A stretch of 34,682 nucleotides of DNA from Treponema sp. (GTDB taxonomy: Bacteria; Spirochaetota; Spirochaetia; Treponematales; Treponemataceae): assembly GCA_024693045.1 (NCBI GenBank), contig JAILLQ010000051.1, positions 1-34,682 of the forward strand, read 5' to 3'. Below the pieces are notes generated by a model, which saw only the letters and a program-made list of their open reading frames with translations, was not told the DNA's origin and did no database searches. The position numbers were made by a program, and so were the translations under genes. How positions within the stretch are numbered: the stretch's first letter is position 1; each line of letters starts with the position of its first letter. This document shows positions 24,974-33,083 of the stretch, piece after piece.

Positions 24974-25274
24974 ATGGAAAAGATTATGAATAATAAAACA
25001 GTTACATTTACTAAAGTTTTTTACAGAGAAAATATACGCGATTTAGTAGAAGAAAGTTCATTTTTAGTGAAAAAAGATTCCACAAATTCAGACTTTCTTT
25101 ACTTTGAACCAGTTTCAACCATTTACGAAGGGGATTACAAAGGATTTGATTTTAAGTTTGATTTCCGCTCTTGAAGAAAAAACTTTCGATTTAAGGTCTA
25201 TGGTTGAAATTTCAGCTCCTTTTTTGTGTGCAATTTCGATTTTAGTGATTTTGAATCTATTTAAGAAAAAGTAA
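24974..25274 (+). pseudogene. Small protein gene with probable one-base frameshift
   Basis: The first frame (24974-25174, 66 codons) starts one base after the MFS stop and ends DYKGFDFKFDFRS before TGA. The next frame is open across the same spot and continues with LEEKTFDLRSMVEISAPFLC, then a hydrophobic helix and a basic end (NLFKKK) to a TAA at 25272-25274. Joined at about 25165-25175, the two give a ~99-residue protein with a soluble N-terminal part and a C-terminal membrane anchor. That is more protein-like than the truncated form. It may be a real mutation, a sequencing error in the window, or simply a short hypothetical gene ending at 25174. I do not recognise the family. Confidence 0.45.
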
Positions 25275-25319
25275 AAAAAAGGCAGATAGAATTAAAATTG
25301 AATTTTCTCTATAACTGTG

Positions 25320-25360
25320 CTAGTCTGTTACTTAGTACTAGTCTTTACTATATATAGGGG
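25320..25360 (+). promoter_or_regulatory. Promoter region of the nucleotide-sugar operon
   Basis: CTAGTCT occurs twice, at 25320-25326 and 25338-25344, 18 bases apart, just before TACTATATATAGGGG. TTGAAT at 25298-25303 is a fair -35 for a -10 near 25321. TACTAT at 25346-25351 is an alternative -10. AGGGG at 25356-25360 serves as the SD, eight bases before the manC ATG. Which box is used cannot be decided from sequence. Confidence 0.35.
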
Positions 25361-25368
25361 TTTTTTTT

Positions 25369-26421
25369 ATGACAGTTATTCCAGTAATTCTTTCCGGTGG
25401 TGCCGGTACACGTTTGTGGCCTTTGTCTTGGGGAGACCATCCAAAGCAGTTTTTGCCTTTAGTAACTAAAAATACAATGATTCAGGAAACTTTACTCCGG
25501 CTTTCAGCTCTTGATATTGGAAACCCTATCGTTTCTTGTGGCGAAGCTCACCGCTTTCTTGTTGCCCAGCAGATAGGAGAAGTAAGCGATAAAAAGCCGA
25601 CTATTATTCTTGAACCATTAGCAAAAAATACAGCTCCTGCTATTGCTGCCGCATGTTGTGCTGCAATGAAGCAGGATAAAGATGCTATCGTAGTTGTTCT
25701 TCCAAGTGACCATGTTATTGCTGATGTAAAAACTTTCCAGTCAGCTGTTTTAACCGCTGCAAAAAATGCAGAAAAGGGAAGTCTTGTAACATTTGGAATC
25801 GTTCCTACTTTTGCGGCAACAGGTTACGGTTATGTAAAGGCTAGTGGTTCAGAAAGTGAAGGTGCTTTCACATTGGAAAAATTCGTAGAAAAACCATGCC
25901 TTGAAAAAGCTCAGGAATATCTTGCAAGTGGCCAATATTCATGGAACAGCGGAATGTTCGTTTTCAAAGCTTCTGTTTTCCTTGATGAATTAAAAGTTCA
26001 TTCTCCTGATATGGCTAGACTTTCAATTGAATCTTTCGAAAAGGCTTCTGTAGATGCAGACTTCATTCGTCTTGATAAAGATGCATTCAGTCAGATTAAG
26101 GGCGATTCAATTGACTACGCTGTAATGGAAAAAACAAAGCTTGGCAAAATCGTAAAGCTTAATGCTGGTTGGGACGATGTTGGGTCTTGGAGTGCTCTCT
26201 ACGATATCAGCGAAAAAGATGAAAATAAAAATGTTGTAAAAGGTGATGTAATCGCACTTGATACAAAGAATTCTTACATTCGTGGCGGTAAACGAACTGT
26301 TGCCACAATTGGTCTGGATAATTTTGTAATTGTTGATTCTGATGACTCTCTTTTGATTGCAAAAATGGATAAGATTCAGGATGTAAAAAAAGTTGCAGAA
26401 CAGATGAAGGCAAGAGGTTAG
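25369..26421 (+). CDS. manC: Mannose-1-phosphate guanylyltransferase
   Basis: This 350-residue enzyme makes GDP-mannose from mannose-1-phosphate and GTP. The nucleotidyltransferase signature LSGGAGTRLWPLSWGDHPKQ (about 8-27) carries the phosphate-binding Gly-rich loop, the Arg and Lys. FVEKP and SGMFVF (about 170-195) are typical of the sugar-binding part, and NAGWDDVGSWSALYDI (about 264-279) of the GMP family. It is the single-function short form, without the C-terminal isomerase domain of the long ManC/AlgA type; isomerase function comes from the next gene. It heads a five-gene operon for nucleotide sugars. Spacing to manA is two bases. Confidence 0.95.
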   Translation: MTVIPVILSGGAGTRLWPLSWGDHPKQFLPLVTKNTMIQETLLRLSALDIGNPIVSCGEAHRFLVAQQIGEVSDKKPTIILEPLAKNTAPAIAAACCAAMKQDKDAIVVVLPSDHVIADVKTFQSAVLTAAKNAEKGSLVTFGIVPTFAATGYGYVKASGSESEGAFTLEKFVEKPCLEKAQEYLASGQYSWNSGMFVFKASVFLDELKVHSPDMARLSIESFEKASVDADFIRLDKDAFSQIKGDSIDYAVMEKTKLGKIVKLNAGWDDVGSWSALYDISEKDENKNVVKGDVIALDTKNSYIRGGKRTVATIGLDNFVIVDSDDSLLIAKMDKIQDVKKVAEQMKARG

Positions 26422-26423
26422 TT

Positions 26424-27308
26424 ATGAACCCAATTTTCTTAAAACCTACATTAAAAACATTAATTTGGGGAACAGAACAGTGGGGAATCAGTGGCCACCC
26501 AAGTGGTGATGATGAAATTCTAAACGAAGAATTTGCCGGAAAAACTCTTTCTGCTTTGTGGGCAGAAAAACCTGAACTTTTTGGTAATGTTTCCGGCGAC
26601 CGATTTCCTTTACTTACAAAAATTATAGATGCAAAAGCAGATTTGAGCATTCAGGTTCATCCAAATGATGAATATGCTAATAAAAATGAAAACGGTTCTC
26701 TTGGTAAAACTGAATGCTGGTATATCATGGATGCAGAAGAAGGCGCTACAATTGTAATTGGTCACAATGCTAAAGACAGCTCAGAAGTAAAATCCATGAT
26801 TGAAAATAAAAAATGGAATGAATTTATTCGTGTAATTCCAGTTCACAAAGGGGATTTCTTCTTTATAGAACCTGGAACTGTTCATGCTATAAAAGGCGGA
26901 ACTGTAATTCTTGAAACCCAGCAGTCCAGCGATATTACTTATCGTGTTTATGACTATGACCGTCTTCAGGATGGAAAACCTAGACAGCTTCATGTAAAGC
27001 AGAGCATTGATGTAATTAAAGCTCCTTTTGAAAATAAAGAAGCTCCTTTGAATAATGAAAAGACAATTTCAGAAAGCAAAAATGTTAGACAGTTGGTAAG
27101 CTGCGAGTTCTTTACAGTTTGGTACGCTAAATTGGAAAATCAGCTTTCTGTAGAGCAGAATTATCCTTTCCTCTTGTGTTCTGTGATTTCCGGTCAGTGT
27201 GAATTTGCCGGAAAAAAACTTGCTAAAGGTGATCATTTTATTTTGCCTTCAGGTTTCGGAAAAGCAGAATTCAGCGGAAATGCAGAGTTAATTTTTAGTT
27301 CACTTTAA
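26424..27308 (+). CDS. manA: Mannose-6-phosphate isomerase (class I)
   Basis: This 294-residue zinc enzyme interconverts fructose-6-phosphate and mannose-6-phosphate and feeds GDP-mannose synthesis. The zinc-site segment SIQVHPND (about 75-82) is present. So is a later ligand in EPGTVHAI (about 149-156), with family residues in [18 protein letters not shown] (about 173-190). The size is that of the short Bacillus-type ManA rather than the longer enterobacterial one. SD AGAGG precedes the ATG, which lies two bases behind the manC stop. No phosphomannomutase is seen in the window, so the middle step must be encoded elsewhere. Confidence 0.95.
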   Translation: MNPIFLKPTLKTLIWGTEQWGISGHPSGDDEILNEEFAGKTLSALWAEKPELFGNVSGDRFPLLTKIIDAKADLSIQVHPNDEYANKNENGSLGKTECWYIMDAEEGATIVIGHNAKDSSEVKSMIENKKWNEFIRVIPVHKGDFFFIEPGTVHAIKGGTVILETQQSSDITYRVYDYDRLQDGKPRQLHVKQSIDVIKAPFENKEAPLNNEKTISESKNVRQLVSCEFFTVWYAKLENQLSVEQNYPFLLCSVISGQCEFAGKKLAKGDHFILPSGFGKAEFSGNAELIFSSL

Positions 27309-27321
27309 TCAGGAGAGTTAT

Positions 27322-28191
27322 ATGAAAGGTATTATTTTAGCAGGTGGGTCAGGTACTCGTCTTTATCCTATTACAAAAGCAGTTTCTAAACAGATTCTTC
27401 CCCTTTATGATAAACCTATGATTTATTATCCATTGAGCGTTCTTATGCTTGCTGGAATTCGTGAAGTTTTGATTATTTCAACACCCCGCGATATAGGTTG
27501 TTTTAAAGAACTTTTCGGCGATGGCAGCTGGCTTGGAATGCGTTTTGAATATGCAGTACAGGAAAAACCTCGTGGGCTTGCAGATGCTTTTATAGTTGGA
27601 AAGAATTTTATCGGAAATGACGATGTAGCTCTTGTTCTTGGAGATAATATTTTTTATGGTCAGCGCTTTACTTCTACGTTAAAGTCAGCTGCAGAAAAAA
27701 TCAAGAATGAAAAGGGTGCTGTAATTTTCGGATATTATGTAGCAGATCCAACAGCATATGGAGTTGTAGAATTTGATAAGAGTGGAAATGTCTTGGGAAT
27801 TGAAGAAAAGCCGGCAAATCCAAAATCAAATTATGCAGTTCCGGGGCTTTATTTTTATGACAACAGTGTTGTAGAAATTGCGGAAAATGTAAAACCAAGT
27901 GCTCGTGGTGAAATTGAAATCACTGCAGTAAATAATGCTTATCTTGAAAAGAAGGAACTCAAAGTTGAACTCTTAGGTCGAGGAATGGCTTGGCTTGATA
28001 CAGGAACTTATGACGGACTTCTTGAAGCGAGCAACTTCATTGCAACAATTGAAAAAAGACAGGGAATGTATGTTTCTTGTATCGAAGAAATTGCTTATCA
28101 CAATGGTTGGCTTTCAAAGGAAGAAGTTCTTGAACTTGCAAAAGGTTATAAGACTGATTACGGAAGATACTTGGAATTTATCACAAAATAA
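27322..28191 (+). CDS. rfbA: Glucose-1-phosphate thymidylyltransferase
   Basis: This 289-residue enzyme makes dTDP-glucose from glucose-1-phosphate and dTTP, the first step to dTDP-rhamnose. The signature [20 protein letters not shown] (about 5-24) has the Gly-rich loop and the catalytic Arg and Lys. [11 protein letters not shown] (about 83-93), LGDNIFYG (about 110-117) and a C-terminal [14 protein letters not shown] (about 222-235) are typical of RmlA. Length is normal. SD AGGAG lies six bases before the ATG. It sits in the operon between manA and rfbC, with a 13-base gap upstream. Confidence 0.97.
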   Translation: MKGIILAGGSGTRLYPITKAVSKQILPLYDKPMIYYPLSVLMLAGIREVLIISTPRDIGCFKELFGDGSWLGMRFEYAVQEKPRGLADAFIVGKNFIGNDDVALVLGDNIFYGQRFTSTLKSAAEKIKNEKGAVIFGYYVADPTAYGVVEFDKSGNVLGIEEKPANPKSNYAVPGLYFYDNSVVEIAENVKPSARGEIEITAVNNAYLEKKELKVELLGRGMAWLDTGTYDGLLEASNFIATIEKRQGMYVSCIEEIAYHNGWLSKEEVLELAKGYKTDYGRYLEFITK

Positions 28192-28215
28192 TTAATAAAT
28201 AGAAGAAGGAAAAAA

Positions 28216-28806
28216 ATGGCATTCGAATTTAAGAAGTGTGACATAGACGGCTTGTATGAAATCCAGCCTAAAATTTTTGGCGATAACCGTGGATATTTTT
28301 TGGAAACTTACAGCGAAAAAGACTTTTTTGAAGCTGGATTAAAAATGAAGTTTGTTCAGGACAATCAGTCTAAAAGCACAAAATATGTTTTGCGAGGACT
28401 TCACTTTCAGACAAAACACCCTCAGGGAAAGCTTGTTCGTGCACTTGAAGGAAAAGTATACGATGTAGCTGTAGACCTTCGACTTGGTAGTTCAACTTAT
28501 GGAAAGTATTACGGCGTAATTTTGGATAGCGAAAAACAGAATATGTTCTACATTCCAGAAGGTTTTGCGCATGGATTCTGTGTTTTGACTGATACTGCAA
28601 CTTTTGCCTACAAATGCACAGATTTTTATCATCCGGAAGATGAAGGTGGCCTTATGTGGAATGATCCTGCCATCGGAATAGATTGGGAAGGAATCCTTCC
28701 TGGAATTACAGAAAAAGCTAATCTTAGCGAAAAAGATACAAAGCACGCTCCATTTAATTTGGAAAATCGTTATTTCGATTTGAATGCTAAATGGATTGGA
28801 AAATAG
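28216..28806 (+). CDS. rfbC: dTDP-4-dehydrorhamnose 3,5-epimerase
   Basis: This 196-residue cupin-fold epimerase acts on dTDP-4-keto-6-deoxyglucose. Visible motifs are RGYFLETY (about 26-33), FVQDNQSKSTKYVLRGLHFQ (about 47-66, with the catalytic base His in GLHFQ), and FAYKCTDFYHPEDEGGLMWN (about 134-153, with the catalytic Tyr region). Length is normal for RmlC. SD AGAAGGA precedes the ATG. It is located after rfbA and before rfbB in the same operon. Confidence 0.96.
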   Translation: MAFEFKKCDIDGLYEIQPKIFGDNRGYFLETYSEKDFFEAGLKMKFVQDNQSKSTKYVLRGLHFQTKHPQGKLVRALEGKVYDVAVDLRLGSSTYGKYYGVILDSEKQNMFYIPEGFAHGFCVLTDTATFAYKCTDFYHPEDEGGLMWNDPAIGIDWEGILPGITEKANLSEKDTKHAPFNLENRYFDLNAKWIGK

Positions 28807-28829
28807 ACATTTAAACCATGGAGATTAAA

Positions 28830-29969
28830 ATGCGAAAACTTAAAAATATTCTTGTTACTGGTGGAGCAGGTTTTATTGGCTGCAACTTTATTCACTATTT
28901 AATGGGCGAAAGTACAGCTGGTGGAAAGGCTTTTACAGATTCTGGCTTTGACGGACGAATTATTAATGTTGACTGTCTTACTTATGCCGGTAACCTTGAA
29001 TCCTTAAAAGATATTGAAAGCAAATACGGAGTTTCTGCCCTTGGAGATAAGGCGCGATATTTCTTTGAAAAAGTAGATATCTGTGACCGCCCTCAGATTG
29101 AACGCATTTTAAAAGACTACGATATTGATACAATTATCCATTTTGCCGCAGAAAGTCATGTTGACCGTTCTATTCTTGGGCCAGAAGCTTTTATGCGAAC
29201 AAATGTAATGGGAACTTTCACTCTTTTGGATTGTGCACGCAATTTCTGGAAAAAAGCAGATGGTTCTATGCGTGATGATGTACTTTTCCATCATATTTCT
29301 ACAGATGAAGTTTACGGTTCACTTGGAGAAACTGGTTACTTCCTTGAAACAACTCCTTATGATCCTCGAAGTCCATATTCTTCAAGTAAGGCTTCAAGCG
29401 ATCATATTGTAATGGCTTATTTCCACACTTATGGTCTTCCAATCACATTGTCTAACTGTACTAATAACTACGGACCATTCCAGTTCCCAGAAAAACTTCT
29501 TCCTCTGATGATTAGCAATATCAAAGACGGAAAAAATCTTCCTGTTTATGGCGACGGTAAAAATATCCGCGACTGGATTTATGTAGAAGATCACAACCGT
29601 GGTGTATGGCAGATTGTAAAAAACTCTCCTGCTGGTGAAAAATGGAATCTTGGCGGAGAAAATGAATGGCAGAATATTAAGCTTTTGAACAGCGTAATTG
29701 ATTTAACTTCAAAAGAAATCGGAAAAGATGCTGAAGAAGTAAGAAAGACAATCACTTATGTAAAAGACAGACCTGGTCATGACCGCCGTTACGCGATTGA
29801 CTGTACAAAGGCAAAAACAAAACTTGGTTGGGAACGAAAGATGACTTTTGAACAGGGGCTTTTGGCTACAATCAAGTGGTATCTGAATCACGAAGAATGG
29901 ATTAAAAATATTCAGTCTGGTGATTACAAAAACTGGATTAATAAAAACTATACCGAACAGGGTAGATAA
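28830..29969 (+). CDS. rfbB: dTDP-glucose 4,6-dehydratase
   Basis: This 379-residue NAD-dependent short-chain dehydrogenase-type enzyme converts dTDP-glucose to dTDP-4-keto-6-deoxyglucose. The Rossmann motif is VTGGAGFIG (about 9-17), the FAAESHVDRS loop follows near residue 100, and the active site is STDEVYG with YSSSK (Tyr/Lys pair). Length is a little above the usual 330-360 because of a short insert near residues 27-40. ATG at 28830 is preferred: GGAG lies seven bases before it, whereas the earlier ATG at 28818 has no SD. It is the last gene of the operon; a terminator follows at 29977. The reductase rfbD, which completes dTDP-rhamnose, is not in the window. Confidence 0.96.
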   Translation: MRKLKNILVTGGAGFIGCNFIHYLMGESTAGGKAFTDSGFDGRIINVDCLTYAGNLESLKDIESKYGVSALGDKARYFFEKVDICDRPQIERILKDYDIDTIIHFAAESHVDRSILGPEAFMRTNVMGTFTLLDCARNFWKKADGSMRDDVLFHHISTDEVYGSLGETGYFLETTPYDPRSPYSSSKASSDHIVMAYFHTYGLPITLSNCTNNYGPFQFPEKLLPLMISNIKDGKNLPVYGDGKNIRDWIYVEDHNRGVWQIVKNSPAGEKWNLGGENEWQNIKLLNSVIDLTSKEIGKDAEEVRKTITYVKDRPGHDRRYAIDCTKAKTKLGWERKMTFEQGLLATIKWYLNHEEWIKNIQSGDYKNWINKNYTEQGR

Positions 29970-29976
29970 TCAGTAG

Positions 29977-30007
29977 AGCGGTCAAGTTAAATCCTGGCCG
30001 CTTTTTT
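29977..30007 (+). terminator. Terminator of the nucleotide-sugar operon
   Basis: AGCGGTCA and TGGCCGCT form an 8-bp GC-rich stem (one G-U pair) with a ten-base loop, followed directly by six Ts. It lies seven bases after the rfbB stop and is a textbook rho-independent terminator. Confidence 0.9.
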
Positions 30008-30062
30008 ATTCTTTGATATAAGCATTGTTTTCAACATTCTTCTTTTACGCTAGACTCATTCC

Positions 30063-31022
30063 ATGACAAAAAACTTTAGTGCAATTGGTATTTTATTTGC
30101 CTCGATTTCAATTTTTATATGGGGAATAACTTTTGTTTCGACCAAGTACCTTCTTCAATATTTTAGTTCATATGAAATACTATTGATTCGTTTTCTGCTG
30201 GCCTATGCCGCCCTTTCAATTGTTCATCCAAAGCGACTAAAGTTGACCGATAAAAAACAGGAACTCTTTTTTATGCTTGCAGGTTTTTCAGGAGTAACAG
30301 CCTATCAGCTTATGGAAAATATGGCACTTTCTTATACATCGGCTTCCAATGTAAGCATTATTGTCTGCATAAATCCTATTTTTGTAGCTTTGTTTTCACA
30401 GATTTTTTTGAAGGAAAAAACTTTAACACCAACTTTTATTATTGGTTTTTTTCTTGCACTTTTTGGCGTTGCTTTAGTTACTTTTAATGGTGTTCTTGTT
30501 TTTCATTTAAGTCCAAAGGGGGATTTGATGGCACTTGCGTCTGCTCTTTGCTGGGCATTTTATTCTGTCTGCATTTCTGTAATAAACAGTTACGGTTATG
30601 AACAGGTTTATGTTACCCGCAGAGTTTTTGCCTGGGCTATCATCTTTATGATTCCTATAGGACTTCTTTCTCTGATGATAATTCCCCCTGAATCAAGTGG
30701 CCTTGAAAATTTTCACATTTCAAATACTCTTTCGGTAATTTTGGACAGGGAATTTAACAGGCTAAGATTTACAAATCCTTTTAACTGGCTGAATCTAGGC
30801 TTTTTAGGTTTTGGTGCAAGTGCCTTTTGTTTTGCTATCTGGTCAATAGCCTGTCGTAAACTTGGAACTCTGCGTGCCTCTCTGGGAATATACCTGATTC
30901 CAGTTGTGACAATTATTTTTGCCTTTATTGTTCTCGGCGAAAAATTTTCACTAATGGGAATTATTGGCTGCATTTTGACCATAGCAGGACTTTTTGTAAG
31001 CAGAATGAGAATGGGGAAATAA
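30063..31022 (+). CDS. DMT-superfamily permease (EamA family), first copy
   Basis: This 319-residue inner-membrane protein has about ten hydrophobic segments made of two EamA repeats (about 10-145 and 155-315). The first repeat begins FASISIFIWGITFVSTKYLL and has the ENMALSYTSASNVSIIVCIN segment; the second ends with GEKFSLMGIIGCILTIAGLF. Members export or import amino acids, cofactors or metabolites; the substrate here is unknown. No SD is seen. TAGACT lies six bases before the ATG with TTTTCA 17 bases further up, which would make the mRNA leaderless. It follows the operon terminator and is 26 bases before the next small gene. Confidence 0.9.
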   Translation: MTKNFSAIGILFASISIFIWGITFVSTKYLLQYFSSYEILLIRFLLAYAALSIVHPKRLKLTDKKQELFFMLAGFSGVTAYQLMENMALSYTSASNVSIIVCINPIFVALFSQIFLKEKTLTPTFIIGFFLALFGVALVTFNGVLVFHLSPKGDLMALASALCWAFYSVCISVINSYGYEQVYVTRRVFAWAIIFMIPIGLLSLMIIPPESSGLENFHISNTLSVILDREFNRLRFTNPFNWLNLGFLGFGASAFCFAIWSIACRKLGTLRASLGIYLIPVVTIIFAFIVLGEKFSLMGIIGCILTIAGLFVSRMRMGK

Positions 31023-31033
31023 GATTAATTTTG

Positions 31034-31042
31034 TGATATAAT
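31034..31042 (+). promoter_or_regulatory. Extended -10 box placed for a leaderless mRNA
   Basis: TGATATAAT is a perfect extended -10 (TG-N-TATAAT) ending six bases before the ATG at 31049. No SD lies in the 26 bases between the upstream stop and this ATG. Transcription should begin at or beside the start codon. Confidence 0.6.
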
Positions 31043-31048
31043 CTTTTT

Positions 31049-31477
31049 ATGACTCAGATACAGGAAGAAATAGAAAAAGCCCTTATACAACTTTCAGAGA
31101 AAAATCTTATTACAGAAGCAAATATCGCAAAAAAAATACGCGACAACAATAAATTAAGCGGAAAAAATAAAGCAGGGCTAGCCTTTCAGGATATTGAAGA
31201 AGTTCTGTTCCTTGTAGAAGAAGAAAATAATATTCATTTTGAAATGCATTTGAATTCAGCAAATGACATATTGCTAAAATCTGGCCAGAAGTCTTCAGCA
31301 TTAGACCCTGATGCCCGTAAAAGAAGACAGTCTTGTGAAAAATCTATGGCAATTTTAACGAGTGCAGATATTAAAGCAGCTCAAAACGGGCAGACCAGCT
31401 TTTCTGCAAAAGCCCATAAAAAGCGTACTGAAAAAAAGCGTTTGAATATAAATCAAAATTTTGAAGACTGGGATTAG
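31049..31477 (+). CDS. Hypothetical basic protein (142 aa)
   Basis: A 142-residue soluble protein without signal peptide or membrane segment. The first part is mostly helical (about 1-35, rich in Glu and Lys), a mixed core follows (about 45-80), and the end is strongly basic (ARKRRQS near 88-94; AHKKRTEKKRLN near 121-132). The overall shape could suit a nucleic-acid-associated protein, but I recognise no family. The frame starts six bases after an extended -10 box and has no SD. It ends about 65 bases before the TPP riboswitch. Codon use is like its neighbours, so the frame is probably a true gene. Confidence 0.65.
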   Translation: MTQIQEEIEKALIQLSEKNLITEANIAKKIRDNNKLSGKNKAGLAFQDIEEVLFLVEEENNIHFEMHLNSANDILLKSGQKSSALDPDARKRRQSCEKSMAILTSADIKAAQNGQTSFSAKAHKKRTEKKRLNINQNFEDWD

Positions 31478-31505
31478 CTTTCTTTTGCATACTCTTTCAA
31501 GCGTA

Positions 31506-31535
31506 TTGAGTAATTTCTGATGCTATGCTAATAAT
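31506..31535 (+). promoter_or_regulatory. Promoter in front of the TPP riboswitch
   Basis: TTGAGT at 31506-31511 and AATAAT at 31530-31535 are spaced 18 bases apart, each with four to five consensus bases. A start near 31542 would coincide with the first bases of the riboswitch. Confidence 0.45.
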
Positions 31536-31539
31536 TAAC

Positions 31540-31632
31540 TATCAAGGGGAGCTGGCGTACAAAGCTGGCTGAGAGTAGGATGAATGCCTAGACCCATAAC
31601 CTGATTTGGATAATGCCAACGTAGGGATATGA
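31540..31632 (+). promoter_or_regulatory. TPP riboswitch (THI element)
   Basis: The aptamer core is easy to recognise: AGGGGAGCTGGC, then GGCTGAGAGTAGG, ACCC, AACCTGATTTGGATAATGCC and AACGTAGGGA, in the normal order and spacing. It binds thiamin pyrophosphate and, with the terminator just behind it, lowers expression of thiC when the cofactor is plentiful. Confidence 0.97.
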
Positions 31633-31647
31633 AGTTCGCAAAAATTC

Positions 31648-31681
31648 AGCGGATATATCTTGCGGTATATTCGCTTTTTTA
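31648..31681 (+). terminator. Riboswitch expression-platform terminator
   Basis: AGCGGATATA and TATATTCGCT form a 10-bp stem (one G-U pair) with an eight-base loop, directly followed by six Ts. It lies 16 bases after the aptamer and about 60 before the thiC start. The riboswitch thus works by transcription termination. Confidence 0.88.
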
Positions 31682-31741
31682 TTTGCCGTATGCTTGAATT
31701 ATTTTCTATTTTGTTTCATTTCAGGAATTTTTGGAGGAAAA

Positions 31742-33061
31742 ATGGAAAATATTCAGAATTACACCACACAAATGGATGCCGCAAGAAAAGGTATCATAAC
31801 AGAAGAAATTAAGGCGGTTGCTAAAAGCGAAAGACTTAGCAGCCAGGAAGTATGTAAACTTCTTGCAGAAGGAAAAGTAGTAATTTGTGCTAACAAAAAG
31901 CATAAGTGCCTTAAAGCTCAGGGTATAGGTTCTACGCTTAGAACAAAAATCAATGCAAACATAGGAATTTCCCGTGACTGTAAAGATTACAATATTGAAA
32001 TGCAAAAGGTTTTATCAGCAGTTGAGCTTGGGGCCGATGCAATTATGGATCTTTCAAGTCACGGAAACACTCAGCCATTCAGACAGAAATTAGTTGAAGA
32101 ATGTCCCGTTATGATTGGAACTGTTCCCGTGTACGATGCAGTAATTCATTATCAAAGAGATTTGGCGACTTTAACTGCAAAAGATTTTATCGATGTTGTA
32201 AAACTTCATGCGGAAGATGGAGTTGATTTTGTAACACTTCACTGTGGAATAACTCGCAAAACCCTGGAACAAATCAAAAAACATAAAAGAAAGATGAATA
32301 TCGTAAGTCGCGGTGGAAGTTTAATTTTTGCCTGGATGTCTATGACCGGGCAGGAAAATCCTTTTTACGAATATTTTGACGAAATCCTTGAAATTTGTGA
32401 AAAACACGATGTAACAATTTCTTTAGGGGATGCCTGTCGGCCAGGTTGTCTTGCAGATGCAACAGATGTTTGCCAGATAGAAGAACTGGTACGCCTTGGA
32501 GAACTGACAAAAAGGGCCTGGGCTCACAATGTTCAAGTAATGGTAGAAGGTCCAGGGCATGTGCCTTTAAATCAGATTGCTGCAAATATGGAAGTTCAAA
32601 AGACTCTGTGTTCTGGAGCACCTTTTTATGTCTTGGGACCTTTGGTAACTGATATCGCTCCTGGTTACGACCATATCACGGCTGCAATAGGAGGTGCTTT
32701 GGCAGCTGCTAATGGTGCCGCCTTTTTGTGCTATGTAACTCCAGCAGAACATCTTGCTTTACCGAATCTGGAAGATGTAAAAAATGGAATAATTGCTTCA
32801 AAAATTGCAGCTCATGCAGCAGATATAGCAAAAGGTATTCCTTATGCAAGGGAAATAGACGACAAAATGGCGGATGCCCGCAGAAAGCTAGATTGGGAAG
32901 CTCAGTTTGACTGTGCCTTAGACGCAGAAAGGGCTAGGGAGATTCGCGATTCAAGATTACCAGAAGACGACCACAGTGACACCTGCAGCATGTGCGGAAA
33001 ATTCTGTGCTGTCCGAAGTATGAACAAAGCTTTAAAAGGCGAAATGATAGACATTTTGTAA
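31742..33061 (+). CDS. thiC: Phosphomethylpyrimidine synthase ThiC
   Basis: This 439-residue radical SAM enzyme turns aminoimidazole ribotide into hydroxymethylpyrimidine phosphate for thiamin. Typical parts are [13 protein letters not shown] (about 57-69), [12 protein letters not shown] (about 96-107), [10 protein letters not shown] (about 220-229), [14 protein letters not shown] (about 264-277) and [14 protein letters not shown] (about 296-309). The C-terminal cluster motif reads CSMCGKFCA (CX2CX3C), one residue shorter between the last two cysteines than the CX2CX4C of E. coli ThiC. It is the short form without the N-terminal extension of enterobacterial and plant enzymes. I chose ATG at 31742 after GGAGG; an upstream TTG at 31694 adds 16 unrelated residues. 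It is controlled by the TPP riboswitch. Confidence 0.97.
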   Translation: MENIQNYTTQMDAARKGIITEEIKAVAKSERLSSQEVCKLLAEGKVVICANKKHKCLKAQGIGSTLRTKINANIGISRDCKDYNIEMQKVLSAVELGADAIMDLSSHGNTQPFRQKLVEECPVMIGTVPVYDAVIHYQRDLATLTAKDFIDVVKLHAEDGVDFVTLHCGITRKTLEQIKKHKRKMNIVSRGGSLIFAWMSMTGQENPFYEYFDEILEICEKHDVTISLGDACRPGCLADATDVCQIEELVRLGELTKRAWAHNVQVMVEGPGHVPLNQIAANMEVQKTLCSGAPFYVLGPLVTDIAPGYDHITAAIGGALAAANGAAFLCYVTPAEHLALPNLEDVKNGIIASKIAAHAADIAKGIPYAREIDDKMADARRKLDWEAQFDCALDAERAREIRDSRLPEDDHSDTCSMCGKFCAVRSMNKALKGEMIDIL

Positions 33062-33071
33062 TAAAAGGATT

Positions 33072-33077
33072 TATACT
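33072..33077 (+). promoter_or_regulatory. -10 box six bases before the second DMT gene
   Basis: TATACT at 33072-33077 with TAGACA 18 bases upstream (33048-33053, five of six -35 bases) makes a fair promoter inside the thiC end. It ends six bases before the ATG at 33084, and the only AGG lies 15 bases from the ATG. The gene may thus have its own leaderless transcript besides readthrough from thiC. Confidence 0.45.
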
Positions 33078-33083
33078 CCCCCT

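Noticed and set aside
25320..25344. CRISPR or iteron array
   Set aside because: Only two 7-base copies of CTAGTCT occur; too few and short for an array.
31694..31741. TTG start 16 codons upstream for thiC
   Set aside because: The extra residues are hydrophobic and unrelated to ThiC, whereas the ATG at 31742 follows GGAGG.
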